Positions 54,601 through 64,000 of a stretch of 64,000 nt of DNA are shown here, one piece after another (positions within the stretch are counted from its first letter, which is position 1; each line of letters opens with the position of its first letter). The DNA is taken from assembly GCA_002794785.1 (NCBI GenBank), contig NBBA01000005.1, positions 992,001 to 1,056,000 on the forward strand. The letters are read 5' to 3'. The DNA comes from Coniferiporia sulphurascens. Taxonomy: Eukaryota; Basidiomycota; Agaricomycetes; Hymenochaetales; Hymenochaetaceae. Position numbers and translations under genes: made by a program. The notes beneath the pieces are model-generated. The model worked only from the letters and a program-made list of their open reading frames with translations, was not told the origin of the DNA and made no database searches.

Positions 54601-57172
54601 GCTTCTGACGAGGGTGTTGTGGCTCCTCAGCATTGACGATACCGTCGGCACTATTGCACATGCGTTCAACACATTCAGTGGAGATCGTGCCCTATGGTAT
54701 TGGATTACACTTTTACCCCAATTGCTCCTCTCTCTTTCATATAGTGAAGCACCTCAAGCGCAGCGTATTCTCATGGAATTGGCCAAGGCTTATCCTCAAG
54801 TGAGTTTAAACGTTCATTTCTCTATTTATCGATACCCTAATTATACGCTATCCAGGCACTGTTCTTCCCTTTGCGAACAACAAAGGAGGAAATGGCTATG
54901 CTACGGAAACAGCAGGCGCAGCAAGCGCAGGAGGCTGCACAACGGGCGATGCAACTAAATCAGAACAATCAGAACGCCCCTGGTTCCGATAATGCTACAA
55001 CCGCTCCGGCATCAGCAGAAGGTCAAGCAGCCTCAAACGGGACGAAAAAAGAAGACTGGGAGCTTGTGGATGATATCGCGTCACTGCTCAAGACGAACAA
55101 CCCTCTTCTTGCCCTGACCTTGGAAACGATGGTTGACCAATTCAACATAAAGTTCAAGTCGACTCCAGAGGAAGAGATCTACAGGTTCACATTTATGCTT
55201 CTTCAAGATGCCGTCCAGGTTGGTCATTCCCCTTCATGTCTACGTACCTCTAAAAATTCCGCCGTTTTAGAACTCGAGCTCTCGCGCGTCAAACCCGAAC
55301 GACGACGGGACCTTGTCAGAGCATATCTTGAAGAATATTAGTAGAATGGCCATTCATCTCACTGGTTCGGCGAGAGTGAGTTTTCTTATTACGCTTCAGG
55401 CCCAAAGAGCAACGATCATTTTGACATATCCCACCTCTAGAAAGATTACGATGAAGACTTTGTTCAGAGTAAGCCTGTGCTGCAGGAATATATACAGAGG
55501 CTACAACATTGGCGGGACCGATATGAGAAGTTCCTAGACTCAAGGCCTCGGATCCAGCCTCTTGATCTGATGTCTCATTGGCTAGTTGAGTTCCAGTATA
55601 CAAAATTCGACGAAGTCGAAGTGCCTGGACAATATCAGGAGGTGAGTCCAGGCGCTAATGGCAGACTTTCGGGGGATCATTAATATCTTTTGGCAGCTCG
55701 TAGATGGTCCTCAGCAATTTAGTCGTATCCGGCAGTTCGGGCCTAAGTTCGAAATATGTCGTGGCCAGGGCTATTGCTATAAGAGAATTGTCATTCATGG
55801 CCATGATGGGGTGAAATATACGTTTGCCGTTCAGCAGCCCGCAGCCCGCTGGTGTCGCCGCGAAGAACGAGTTATGCAATTATTCCGCACTTTCAACCAG
55901 TGAGAACTACATCTAGGGAATTATTACGCATACTGAACTAATCATTTTCAATAGTGCACTTACGCGCCGGAAAGAGAGCAGAAAGCGAAACCTGCAATTC
56001 CATCTTCCCTTAACGGTTTTGCTGAATCCCGCAGTCCGACTTGTACTAAATGATCCGTCTTACGTTTCGTTGCAAGACGTTTACGATCAACACTGCGAAG
56101 AGATAGGCGTAACGAGGGAAGACCCCGCGCTCATGGTTGCTCAAAAACATAAAGCTGTGATTCGTGAAATCAATGTTACGGTATGTCTCGTCTTCCCGGA
56201 GTAATACAATAGCTCATATTATGTCTGTTCTCTTGCAGCCCACTAATAGAGCGGAACATCTGGGCATTCGGAAAGCCGTATTAGATGAGGTGTGTAAAAA
56301 GTTAGTCGGAGACGACGTTCTCAGCCGGGTAAGTATCCGTAGACACCTCAACCTTTGCCCACTTATTGAAGCCTTGTAGTACATGACACGCACGATGTGC
56401 GGACCGCAAGAACTCTGGAGAATGCGTAAGGCCTTCACTCTCCAGTTGGCAGCCGTGAGCTTTATGACGTACACTGTCTGTATCACGAGTCGTCAGCCGG
56501 CTCGTTTCCACGTCTCACGTGCAACTGGCCAAATTTACATGTCAGAAATCTTGCCCGGTACGCCAATCGCCAGGTATATAAGGAAGGAATAAAGCTGAAG
56601 TATTTAAAACAGGTGTCAACAGCCAGACGTCGCAGATTGTGCATCTTGAGAGTGTTCCATTTCGCTTCACGCCAAATCTCCAGCACTTCGTCAATCCTAC
56701 TGGAACGGAGGCCTTATTCTGCCCGGGAATCGTAGCAATTGCTAGGGCCTTGACTAAGCCAGAGGTCAGGCCTTTTGATCCACTCCACTGAAGCACTCCC
56801 TTTTACTAATACTGTCTTTAGTACGAACTTGACCAGCATCTGTGTCTCTTTGTACGGGACGAAGTCCTTACGCACGCATTGTCGAGGGGGAGGCGCAATG
56901 CGGCGCAAGAGAACTCATTCCGGGCGCGTGTGCAAGACAATATCAACGGCGTTGTGAATAGGGCGGAAAACATGGCCTGCAAACTCGAGAAAGCTCAGGT
57001 AATTTGCGCAATTAAATCGGGACTCCTCACGCAACTAACAATAGATGACTTGCAGGATCCGAAAGATGAGAAGGTAACACAGTCTATGCAGAGTGTTACA
57101 AACTTGATTTCGAATGCGACAAACCCGCTCAAGCTGGCAGCCATGCCTGATTTGTATAGCCCGTGGTTTTAA
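45605..57172 (+). CDS. TRA1: TRA1 / TRRAP, PIKK-family subunit of SAGA and NuA4
   Basis: Giant scaffold of SAGA and NuA4 histone acetyltransferase complexes that contacts transcription activators; a pseudokinase of the PIKK family. It spans 11.6 kb in roughly twenty exons with 50-60-nt introns, about 3.5k residues (estimate), close to yeast Tra1. Exon 1 (45605-45683) and exon 2 (from 45721) give SRAARIADPAI then DSLEYQYRRILIEIIHRIP. A long HEAT-repeat solenoid follows (to about 53.2 kb). The FAT domain is at about 53.4-54.8 kb ([58 protein letters not shown]). The PI3K-like domain is at about 55.7-56.9 kb (IHGHDGVKYTFAVQQPAARW, HKAVIREINVTPTNRAEH, RFHVSRATGQIYMSEILPG). The FATC end is LISNATNPLKLAAMPDLYSP then WF. 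The usual catalytic HRD/DFG residues are absent, as expected for the family. Confidence 0.96.
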
Positions 57173-57589
57173 GATCGCTTTCAATGCGTTTTTCCATTTG
57201 CCCCTTAATCTATATTCCTTTTGTATCGATCAACCCGCCCGATTTGTAGACGTTAGCTCATATGATTGCTATGGATGTCCTGATATTGTACCAAAAAGTA
57301 CTGTAGGTTTGTTATCACATGTATGTACTGTAAATACTGCTTTGTTGTTCATATCTATCGCGTGATTTCCACAATGGTCGCTTCCACCGGCAAGCAAGCG
57401 CTACCGCACGTCTAAATTTGCGGCTAAGATCGAACGTTCTACTGGCGTATCTGCCAAGTACCGGTACAAAAGCTGATACTGCGGCCCCTAGGTATTCGCA
57501 TCAGCACTCGATGTTATTATGGAGCTTTATGATTCGAACAAGCTTCGAGGGGCAAATTCACACGTGCTCAGGCTGTCTCAAGCTGCCAG
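57173..57589. other. Gap between TRA1 and the first P450
   Basis: About 420 bp: TRA1 3' UTR and P450 promoter. No other feature seen. Confidence 0.35.
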
Positions 57590-57597
57590 TATAAAAT
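57590..57597 (+). promoter_or_regulatory. Possible TATA box of P450 gene 1
   Basis: TATAAAAT lies about 62-69 bp upstream of the ATG at 57659. Confidence 0.45.
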
Positions 57598-57658
57598 ATG
57601 CTGCTGTCACTTCCGGATCACTTTCACCCTTGGAGCCTGCCACTACGTGCGTCTCCCC

Positions 57659-59843
57659 ATGGAGTCCATCTTGTCTGCTGGCGCGCTCTCTCTGCGCGAT
57701 TCCATACTTTTTGATGTTTTCGGGGCCCTGGTGAGTCTCTGAGCGTTATTTATCCGCCACGGTGCACTTATGGCGTTTTCGGGCGTGCAGCTAGTGCACG
57801 CATTTTACAAGAAATATGAGCTCGACCCTTCGCACCTCGTATTAACCGCCATCCTGCTTGGAGGTGTGCCTACCATTTCGGCGGCTTTTATAAGTGTCCA
57901 TTCTGGATCTTTATTTCTTGCGGTACTCGCGTCTTTCGCTCTTTTCTATGCCTCTCTGCTTTCGTCAATTGTGGTCTATCGAATATCCTTCCTACACCCC
58001 CTTTATAGCTACCCTGGACCATTCCTGACAAAGATTTCAAAATTCTACGGCGTATGGATAATGTCAAAAGGCAAAAACCATACCTACCATAAAGAACTTC
58101 ACGATCGTTACGGCCCGTACGTCCGTGTTGGTGAGCAATATATAAGAGACATACTTGATTGATGGTTTTGGTATCTCAATGGTCCGTAAAGGTCCGAACG
58201 AGCTATCTGTCGTCGATGCGGACCATTTATCTGCGATATTGGGGGCTGAGGGATTACCTAAAGGTCCCAGTAAGCATGATTCTAAGTAATTTTGAATTAA
58301 TGGGTAATCCATATAATGGTCCCTTAAGTGTGGGATGCTCGACGGAATCCATACGGCACCAGGAGCCTCATCGCCATCCGGGATACGCAGGAACACTCAC
58401 GCCGAAGAAAGCCATGGAACCGGGCATTTAGCACGGCGTCCGTCAAGGGTTATGAACCAATATTGGTCAAGCGTGCTCTGCAACTCGTCGGAGAACTAGA
58501 GAAAAGGTCAAGACAGAAAGGGGGCGATTACGAAGTCTCTGCAGTGAACCTTTCAGACTGGATGGGCCGTTTCACGTGCGTGTGTATTGTTTTTACGCAT
58601 ATATTACACACAGCTGATTGTACCCAAGTTTTGACTTTATGGGGGATATGGCATTTGGTGGCGGGTTCGAAACCATGAGAGATGGTGTAGATAATGTGCC
58701 CATTTGGCATGCCATAGAAGGTGGAATGAAGTGTGTCATTTCCAGTTCAGCCCGTTTCAGACTGTGCCAGTTCTAAGTTTCCTGCAGGTCATTGGCAATG
58801 ATACAGCATCTCCCGTGGCTTATACGAATTCTTCACTTAATTCCCGGATCAACGAAGAATGTTGATGTACTTCGAAAGCACTCGACAGAGGCTACAATGA
58901 GGCGTAAGATAGATGGGTCACATGCTAGGGATCTTTTCCACCACCTCGTGAGGACCCCTTTTCCCTTGGTCGCTTTTTCCACGTTCCACTAAAGGATCTT
59001 TAATAAAAGATTGATGAAGAAGGTTTGGAAAAAGAGCCACCAACGAATGAGGCGGTCTTATCCGACGGAATCCTGGCCATCGTCGCCGGATCGGACACGA
59101 CAGCCACTGTCTTAAGTGGACTGTTCTACAATTTACTCCTTCATCGAGATGACTATATCCGCCTCCAACAAGAAGTAGACGTGTACTTTCCACCTGGAGA
59201 GGGTGACTCGGTCGACGCTTCAAAACTCATGGAAATGCCGTTCCTAAATGCAGTGATGTCAGAGTTTAAGTATTTTTCAACTATCACAGAACTGATGTCG
59301 ATCTTTGTAGAAATGAAGCTTTACGCTTGAGTCCTCCGGCGAACATATTGCAGCGCGGTACAACTGTTGACACTGGGGGGAAATGGTTTGGGACCAAGTA
59401 AGGCTCTCGTTCCCATAGATTGTGGGTTTCTGAGCAATCTATTCCTTCCTTTTCGCAGTTACATCCCGGAGGGAACGGCCATTGACGTCCCCATTTACAC
59501 CGTCTTTCGAGACGCGCGATACTTCTCGCCTGCTCCAGAGGAGTTCTGGCCAGACCGTTGGCTACAGGCTGGCATGAAAAGGCGCACTCCGAAGCAGGCC
59601 GTGAGTGCAGGTGCAAGCACAATGAACGCAGCCGCATTCATCCCGTTCTCGTATGGGCCTGCGAATTGTGCAGGCAGGAATCTTGCGGTGCACGAACCGC
59701 GTGTGGTGGTTGCGCTGATGATGCAGCGCTTTGAGATGAGAATTGAAGGCGGGTATGACCCGAAGGACTGGGAGGAAAAGCTACAGGATTGGTTTGTTAT
59801 GAAGATCGGATCTCTCCCCGTAGTGCTGACCTCAAGGATATGA
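57659..59843 (+). CDS. Cytochrome P450, tandem copy 1
   Basis: Heme monooxygenase, membrane-anchored at the ER. Exon 1 (57659-57730, MESILSAGALSLRDSILFDV) joins exon 2 at 57791 (LVHAFYKKYELDPSHLVLTA). The hydrophobic anchor ISAAFISVHSGSLFLAVLAS extends to LHPLYSYPGPFLTKISKFYG. P450 landmarks follow: I-helix AIVAGSDTTATVL (about 59080), K-helix ExxR as NEALRLSPP, formed by a splice near 59258/59310, FWPDRW (about 59545) and the heme loop PFSYGPANCAGRNLA (about 59640-59690) with its cysteine. About nine exons with 50-65-nt introns; roughly 530 aa, the family norm. All key residues are intact. Substrate unknown. Very similar exon for exon to the next gene, so a tandem duplicate. Confidence 0.92.
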
Positions 59844-60619
59844 TTCCATATTCACTTTTCTTGTAACCTTCTTTGGTCCGCTTTTAGCATTCCATAAATG
59901 TATCTAACGAGATAACTGTATGCGAAATAAAATTCAGTCTGCCAATACATGGTACTGGAGGTACTCCATTGGTGATTGGACAGAAGGCCGCATTTAGTAA
60001 AGTATACCTCTATCTTCCGCACATATTCGTCTGATTGATATCTTGTCTATGCACATATATAGCAATTCGCTAGCAGGCGGCGGTGCATTAATATTATTTA
60101 CAAATGATTGGTCGATCTTTCTATGTGATCGACTGGCACCGCAATTTGGGCTTTAACTTGAAGCTTATGCGCATACTCATTACTGGAATCTGCGGAAACG
60201 GGGTAGGTATAACCTGCATCCGCTGATATTGTGCGGCGTGCTCCCCAGGCTTTCCTGTATTTGAAATTCTGGATACTAGTATGCGTACCACTAGCGTACG
60301 GAAGTAACTGGAACGGGAAGACAATTGATATTCGACGCGAGCTGACGGAGGATCGCGGCGTCCTGTGGCCTGGGTCCATCCACCGGAACTTGAAGTAGTA
60401 AGGAAATAGTACTACTGTAAATGCCGCGCCTCCACCACAGCCACACGATGGACTTTAAATTCAACAGAGATCCAGATCTCTGCAAGTTATCTATTCCAGT
60501 CCGACGTCTACTACGCGGGCCCATCCCGGATGGACTTCAATCCATTTAAAGTCCGATGGCGCAAGCCACCCATCTCACCGCCCTCCCCCCGTCCCCTTGT
60601 CCCGCTCGCACTACTCTCC
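59844..60619. other. Gap between the tandem P450 genes
   Basis: About 780 bp. The segment GTCGATCTTTCTATGTGATC near 60112 is echoed as GTCGATCTTTCTCCATGATC near 63001 downstream of copy 2, so the duplicated block includes some 3' flank. The remainder is unique and shows no gene; a CT-rich tract (60570-60615) precedes the second start. Confidence 0.5.
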
Positions 60620-62871
60620 ATGCGGATTGAACTACCTATCATCGATTCTGCGCTCTCTGTGCGCCAATCCATACTTTTGGATGTTTTGGGAGCCTTAGTA
60701 AGCCCCTGAGCCCCTGTCTTCCAGCGAATGTACATACGACTGACCATAACCCATACTACACAGCTGATCCATGCGTTCTACAACGGATATGAGCTCAACC
60801 CTTCACACTTCGCTGCAACTCTCATCTTGCTCGGGGGAGCACCTGCCCTCTCAGCAGTTTTCTTGAGTTTCCACTTCGATTCATTACCCCACGCCATGCT
60901 CGCGTCTTTTTTTATTTTTTATACTTCTCTTCTGTCATCCATCGCACTCTATCGCGTTTCCTTTTTACACCCCCTTTCCAAATACCCGGGTCCGTTTCTA
61001 GCAAAAATATCCAAATTTTATGGTCTGTGGATGATGTCGGGAGGTAAGAACCATATCTTCCACGAGAAGCTCCACGAACGCTATGGCCCATACGTCCGCG
61101 TCGGTAAGCGTCACCAAGGCCCAAGTCACTAGTAGACAAACCCCAATGACCCTCCAAGGCCCAAATGAGCTTTCTATTGTAGATGTAGATCATATACCCG
61201 ATATCCTGGGGGCTGAGGGACTACCCAAGGGACCTAGTAAGTGGATTGTTGCTCGAAAAGATTGACGATTCATTTAACTAATGTTATCTTCAGTGTGGGA
61301 TGCTCGGCGGAATCCCCAGGCAGACAGCGTCCAGGGCCTCATCGCCATTCGAGATATGCAGGAACATGCACATCGAAGAAAGCCGTGGAATCGCGCATTT
61401 AGCACGGCTTCCATTAAAGGTTATGAGACAGCGCTGCTAAAGCGTAGTTTTCAGCTCATCGGGGAACTAATGAAAAGATCGAAGGGGAAAGAGGGTGGAA
61501 TCGAAGTGCCCGCAGTGAACCTTTCTGAATGGATGAATCGTTTCAGGTATGTATATATATGCGTTTAAAATTGCAATACATCCATAATTTACCGTGCCTT
61601 AGCTTTGACTTTATGGGGGACATGGCATTTGGCGGCGGGTTTGAAACCATGAGAGATGGCGTAGAGAATGTCCCCATCTGGCATGCTATAGAAAGCGGCA
61701 TGAAGTGCGTTAATTCTTTGCCTTAATACTAGTCATATTGATTCTGGGCTACTGGAAGGGCGTTGGCATTGATTCAGCACCTCCCCTGGATTGTGCCTGC
61801 CCTTTATATGATTCCCGGGTCTACAAAGAACGTGAATATCTTTCGTAAGTACTCACAGGATGCTGCGGCGAAACGGAAAGCAAGTGGATCGTATTCTAAG
61901 GACATTTTCCATCACCTCGTGAGCACCCTTGGAACTGCCCTTCCCCCATGGTTGATGTTAGCGACTCGGTTTAAATAAATTGATATTGACTATGAGAGGA
62001 TTTTATAGACTGATGAAGCGGGCGTCGAGAAAGAACCACCGTCTGACGCTGTAGTCATGTCCGATGGGAGTCTTGCCATCGTCGCCGGATCGGATACAAC
62101 GGCTACTGTATTGGGCGGACTGTTCTATAATCTTCTATTGCATCCTGAAGACTATGTCCGCTTGCAGAGGGAAGTGGACGAAAATTTTGCGCTCGGGGAA
62201 AGCGACAGAGTTGACCTGTCGAAGCTCTCGAAGATGTCCTTCCTGAACGCTGTGATGTCAATCGTGTTCAAAAGTTTCTGTCCATAGGGGAATTGACCAA
62301 TGGACTTTCGCAGAAATGAAGCCTTACGCATCGGTTCACCGGCAAACATATTGCAACGCGGTACGACTGCAAATACCGGGGGAAGGTGGCTTGGGGACAA
62401 GTAAGTTTCCGGTCTTCTGCAATTGTGGGATCTTAAAGCGGATCATTGACCCATTCTTCCAGTCACATTCCCAAAGGGACGGCCATTGACGTACCTATTT
62501 ATACCTTGTTCAGAGATGCGCGATACTTCTCGCCTGCTCCGAAGGAGTTTTGGCCGGACCGTTGGCTAGAACTAGACATGAGGAAGCGCGGCCGCTCTCC
62601 GAAGCAGACCTCGCCATCCACAGGGGTCGAAGGGGCGAATGAGGAGGAAATGAATGCAGCCGCGTTTATCCCGTTCTCGTATGGGCCGGCGAACTGCGCA
62701 GGTCGAAATCTTGCGATCCTTGAGCTGCGTATAGTGGTTGCGCTGATGATGAAACATTTTGATTTGAGATTCGAAGATGGGTGTGATCCAAAGGACTGGA
62801 AGGAGAAGCTGCAGGATTGGTTCGTTATGAAAAATGGACCGCTTCCTGTTATACTGAAAGCGAGGATCTGA
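60620..62871 (+). CDS. Cytochrome P450, tandem copy 2
   Basis: Paralogue of the preceding gene with the same exon layout. Exon 1 60620-60697 (MRIELPIIDSALSVRQSILL), exon 2 from 60764 (LIHAFYNGYELNPSHFAATL). Landmarks: YPGPFLAKISKFYG, HRRKPWNRAFSTASIKGYE, DFMGDMAFGGGFETMRDGVE, I-helix AIVAGSDTTATVL (about 62080), NEALR formed by a splice near 62265/62313, FWPDRWLELD (about 62550) and heme loop PFSYGPANCAGRNLA (about 62670-62720). Compared with copy 1 it has a longer insert before the heme loop (SPSTGVEGANEEEM) and reads IGSP instead of LSPP after EALR. Both genes look functional. Different promoters and some divergence suggest sub-specialisation, which is inference. Confidence 0.92.
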
Positions 62872-63069
62872 TTCCATGCTTGCCTAAATCATTCCCCAAT
62901 CGTTATATTTATCGTGAAGGAAGTTTACGTAGTACATATTATCTGTTGTAGTAAATACTATATAATCGTTGCCACTTCTTCTCCTTATACGGAATATTTG
63001 TCGATCTTTCTCCATGATCGACCGTTCGCTTGCAAACTTCACACCGACGCGTACTATCTGGCTCTGGAA

Positions 63070-63943
63070 ATGGACTACAAACGAGCGGACGGCAGGCAGA
63101 ACAACGAGCTCAGAGACATATCGGCTACTTTCGATGGCCTGAGTGGTGTCGATGGCTCTGCACGGTCCGGTTTCGGAGAGACGAAAGCATTATCGTCTGT
63201 ATCAGGGCCTATTGAAGTCCGTCTTGCAGCAGAACAAGCATCCAAGGCAACATTCGAGGTTTCTGTCCGACCACTTGCCGGCCTTCCTGGTGCGCATCGA
63301 CCTTTATGTATCGTGGGCCTATGACTTTACCAGTAATTTAGGTACGGAGTCCAAGGCGCTCGCGTCTGCCCTCCGCAGCGCGCTGCTCCCCAGCATGATC
63401 CTCACGAACAACCCGCGCACGCTCGTCCAGCTCGTCGCGCAAGCGCTCGCGTCTGCGCATCCCAACACACCTCGCGGTTACCTCTCCTCTGGGTCTCCAC
63501 CTCCACGCGCAAGTCCCGCCCTCGTCGCGGCAGTCATCAACGCCTCGTCGCTCGCGCTACTCAACGCGGCGTCCGTCCCCTTGCGCGGTGTCGTGTGCGC
63601 CGCCGCCGTCGGGCGCGTTCGCGGTACGCGAATACTTATCGCAGACCCTGCAGAAGACGAGCTCGCTACGCTGGACGGCAGCGGCGCGTTTGCGTTCCTC
63701 GTGTCCGGTAGGAAGGCCGGGGCCGACGCAGCGCAGGCACATGTGAATGCGGAACTCGTGTGGTCAAATTGGAGCGCGGCGCCGTTTGATGAGGATGAGC
63801 TGACGGAGGCGACCGAGCTCGGACGCGCGGGGGCGCTGTGTGTGTGGGCACGCATGAAAGAGGCAGTGGAGAGAGTCACGCGTGGATCCGCAGCTGCTGG
63901 GAAGGTTGAAGTGGTAGACGATGCCTCGATGGAGATATCGTGA
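63070..63943 (+). CDS. RRP46: RRP46, RNase PH-like exosome core subunit
   Basis: Structural subunit of the six-member RNase PH ring of the RNA exosome (3'-5' RNA decay and processing). Two exons: 63070-63289 and 63342-63943 (52-nt intron, GTGCGC..TTTAG), about 273 aa. The start MDYKRADGRQNNELRDISAT matches the RxDGR..NxLR opening of the family, followed by GLSGVDGSARSGFGETKALS and VSGPIEVRLAAEQASKATFE. Later blocks are NNPRTLVQLVAQAL (about 63410) and LVAAVINASSLALLNAASVP (about 63520), the INAA..AL.DAGIP region. The C-terminus (RMKEAVERVTRG) has little counterpart. It is somewhat longer than yeast Rrp46 because of inserted Ala/Gly/Ser stretches. Phosphorolytic residues are not expected in eukaryotes. 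Confidence 0.88.
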
Positions 63944-64000
63944 AAAAGAAACGCAAAGATAGGTGCTTTGGGACATGCGCGATTCCGACTCTGATGGATG
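63944..64000. other. Right edge, no feature
   Basis: 57 bp of RRP46 3' flank to the end of the window. Confidence 0.3.

Overview
The window is nuclear DNA from a filamentous basidiomycete, most likely an Agaricomycete. The evidence is gene density (about one gene per 2.5 kb), protein-coding genes cut by very short introns (about 49-75 nt, GT..AG, often with a CTAAC/CTGAC branch site), and family types common in mushroom-forming fungi: a DUF6533-like membrane protein, F-box and BTB proteins, a CE12 esterase, a NIS1-like secreted protein and tandem P450s. The species cannot be named from sequence alone. Many real exons are too short to show as long ORFs, so most gene models here were built by joining exons by hand.

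Layout, left to right. 0-2.1 kb: ALG8 glucosyltransferase (minus, runs off the left edge). 2.5-4.0: single-exon F-box protein. 4.4-4.8: VMA21 V-ATPase assembly factor. 5.7-7.3: ribonucleotide reductase small subunit. 8.3-10.6: Ser/Pro-rich disordered protein. 11.5-11.9: possible broken coding segment. 12.1-16.1: a nested transposon island. 17.4-19.3: BTB protein (minus). 19.6-20.3: zinc-ribbon protein resembling RNase P/MRP subunit Snm1/Rpr2. 20.8-22.2: DUF6533-like membrane protein (minus). 23.6-24.6: rhamnogalacturonan acetylesterase. 24.9-25.5: NIS1-like secreted protein. 25.9-26.9: ribosomal protein L5. 27.3-28.1: RBM42-like RNA-binding protein (minus). 28.4-30.8: CTNNBL1. 31.0-32.9: UTP15 (minus). 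33.1-34.0: TCTP. 34.5-37.8: MHYT-type membrane signalling protein with degenerate motifs. 38.5-40.2: protein disulfide isomerase (minus). 40.5-42.1: verprolin/WIP (minus). 42.4-44.7: multi-pass membrane protein (minus). 45.6-57.2: TRA1. 57.7-59.8 and 60.6-62.9: two tandem cytochrome P450s. 63.1-63.9: exosome subunit RRP46.

The gene content is mostly housekeeping: N-glycosylation and ER folding (ALG8, PDI), dNTP synthesis, ribosome biogenesis and translation (UTP15, RPL5, TCTP), RNA processing (CTNNBL1, RBM42, RRP46, the Snm1-like protein) and transcription co-activation (TRA1). Secreted or accessory functions sit at 20.8-25.5 kb and in the P450 pair. Several neighbours are head to head with under 300 bp between start codons (BTB/Snm1-like, RBM42/CTNNBL1, UTP15/TCTP), suggesting shared promoters.

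The most unusual region is 12.1-15.4 kb. A 5'-truncated LINE-type element, with a 14-bp target duplication, a 15-A tail and an RNase H plus zinc-knuckle C-terminus, has been hit twice by solo LTRs of one family in opposite orientation. Each LTR has its own 5-bp target duplication. The LINE landed in an array of palindromic GGTTATAACC-like decamers, and a 261-bp TA-flanked MITE sits just downstream. I found no CRISPR array, rRNA, convincing tRNA or clearly novel biological system. The best leads outside the transposon island are the degenerate MHYT protein and the two 16-nt microexons.
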